6,833 nt of DNA from an uncultured Clostridia bacterium (GTDB taxonomy: Bacteria > Bacillota > Clostridia > Christensenellales > DTU072), in assembly GCA_934274515.1 (NCBI GenBank), contig CAKQTC010000029.1, positions 1 through 6,833 on the forward strand. The letters run 5' to 3'. Shown piece by piece: positions 5,966 to 6,833 of this stretch. Positions within the stretch are counted from its first letter, which is position 1. Each line of letters begins with the position of its first letter. The translations under genes were made by a program, and so were the position numbers. Below the pieces are notes generated by a model. That model was not told the origin of the DNA and made no database searches. It saw only the letters and a program-made list of their open reading frames with translations.

Positions 5966-6833
5966 AGATATAGTATCGGAAATCAAGAAAGCGGTTGACT
6001 TGCATCCAGAGAATATAGCTGTAATAGAAGACGGCATTTCTACATTGACCTATTGTCAGATGTGGGAAAAAGCCTCATGTGTCGCCAATGGACTGATCGA
6101 AAGAAACCGAACTTCTGAATATGTCACTGTCATTCTTCCCAAATCAAGCCAATACGTTATTGCCATTCTTGCGTGTTGGATGGCGGGAAAGGCGTTTGTA
6201 CCTATAGGTAAAGACCTTCCTGATACGAGAAAAAAATACATAGAAGATGCTGTAGCTACTGATTTGACAATAACAGAAGGTGATTTTGAAGATTTCTTGA
6301 AAAGCAGGCCTGTCGATTGTGTGGAAACTGTTACCGCTTCAACACCTGCCTACATAATATTCAGCTCAGGTACTACAGGTAAGCCTAAAGGTATTCTTGT
6401 CGGTCACTCTGGTCTTGTTAATCTTGCAAGATGCCAGCGTAAAGCGTTTCGTATAAAGGAGAAATCACGCAATCTGTTTTTCCTGTCTCTAAATTTTGAT
6501 GCTTCTATATCTGACATTCTAGTGACGATAACATCAGGAGCAGCACTTGTTATAGAAACAACAGAGTCTGTTGAACTTTCGGTAAATCTGCTTGATGTCA
6601 TAGAGAAACGTGGCATAACACATGCCGACATTCCCCCTTCTATCCTTCGAGTAATAAATGCGGATAATAGTCCAAAGTGTCTAGAAACGATAGTTGTTGG
6701 TGGAGAAGTAACAGACAGCGCAACGGTTCGGAATTGGGCAGACAAGGTAAATCTTGTTAATGTATATGGTCCTACGGAGGCTACCATATGCACAAGCCTT
6801 TGCCAATGTTCGAAGGATTGGACTGTACCTGTT
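5949..6833 (+). CDS. NRPS-type amino-acid adenylation domain, 3' end outside the window
   Basis: The first 295 residues of an AMP-forming adenylating enzyme; an in-frame TAA directly upstream makes the ATG at 5949 the first possible start. Seen motifs: the ATP loop YIIFSSGTTGKPKG at 135-148 (core A3), FDASISD at 183-189 (A4) and NVYGPTEATIC at 271-281 (A5). The N-terminal subdomain starts at once, with no condensation domain ahead, so it is an initiating module or a stand-alone loader. Aligned by eye to GrsA, the pocket residues are D184, A185, S188, D227, V249, G251, V272, I280 and C281 (Asp at the 235 position, as for alpha-amino acids). As I recall the published codes, this resembles the Glu/Gln type (DA-D-G-V pattern) more than hydrophobic ones; that is tentative. 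The carrier protein and later domains would lie to the right. Starter of a peptide is favoured; a DltA-like loader for a polysaccharide is the alternative. Confidence 0.85.
   Translation, partial: MDTKFEDIVSEIKKAVDLHPENIAVIEDGISTLTYCQMWEKASCVANGLIERNRTSEYVTVILPKSSQYVIAILACWMAGKAFVPIGKDLPDTRKKYIEDAVATDLTITEGDFEDFLKSRPVDCVETVTASTPAYIIFSSGTTGKPKGILVGHSGLVNLARCQRKAFRIKEKSRNLFFLSLNFDASISDILVTITSGAALVIETTESVELSVNLLDVIEKRGITHADIPPSILRVINADNSPKCLETIVVGGEVTDSATVRNWADKVNLVNVYGPTEATICTSLCQCSKDWTVPV

Overview
The window looks like a piece of a Bacteroidota chromosome (Bacteroides/Prevotella-like). The best evidence is a near-ideal Bacteroidota promoter at 360-391: a TTTG -33 box, a 20-base spacer and a TATTTTTG -7 box. 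AT-rich sequence, mostly absent Shine-Dalgarno motifs and the protein families present fit this. The assignment is an inference from sequence alone.

Layout. Positions 1-86 may hold the first 28 codons of an unrecognised gene on the minus strand. Positions 87-377 contain no credible gene but are rich in dyads: a near-repeat of about 20 bases present twice (113-132 and 301-319), perfect inverted repeats at 286-297, 299-322 and 339-351, and then the promoter. From 417 to the right edge there are six plus-strand genes packed as one operon: (1) an NrtR-type Nudix regulator with a C-terminal winged helix, (2) an ADP-ribosylglycohydrolase fused to a DUF1810 domain, (3) a zinc-type medium-chain dehydrogenase with a degenerate nucleotide-binding loop, (4) a full-length glutamine-hydrolysing asparagine synthetase, (5) a class I SAM-dependent methyltransferase, and (6) the first 295 residues of a nonribosomal-peptide-type adenylating protein, cut by the window edge. 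The first junction is a 14-base gap with a strong Shine-Dalgarno; every later junction is a short overlap (4, 13, 4 and 17 bases).

How they may work together. Genes 1 and 2 belong to ADP-ribose/NAD metabolism: the Nudix protein probably senses (and, since its Nudix box is intact, may hydrolyse) ADP-ribose or a related nucleotide, and the glycohydrolase releases ADP-ribose from modified targets. Genes 3-6 look like tailoring and activation enzymes of a small nonribosomal-peptide-like pathway: amino-acid adenylation, amide formation, methylation and redox. The most interesting point is that the two halves are joined in one tightly overlapping operon behind one promoter with operator-like dyads. 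That suggests a small-molecule pathway under ADP-ribose/NAD-responsive control, or one whose product or target involves ADP-ribosylation. This link is an inference from gene order; the product is unknown, and the pathway continues past the right edge.
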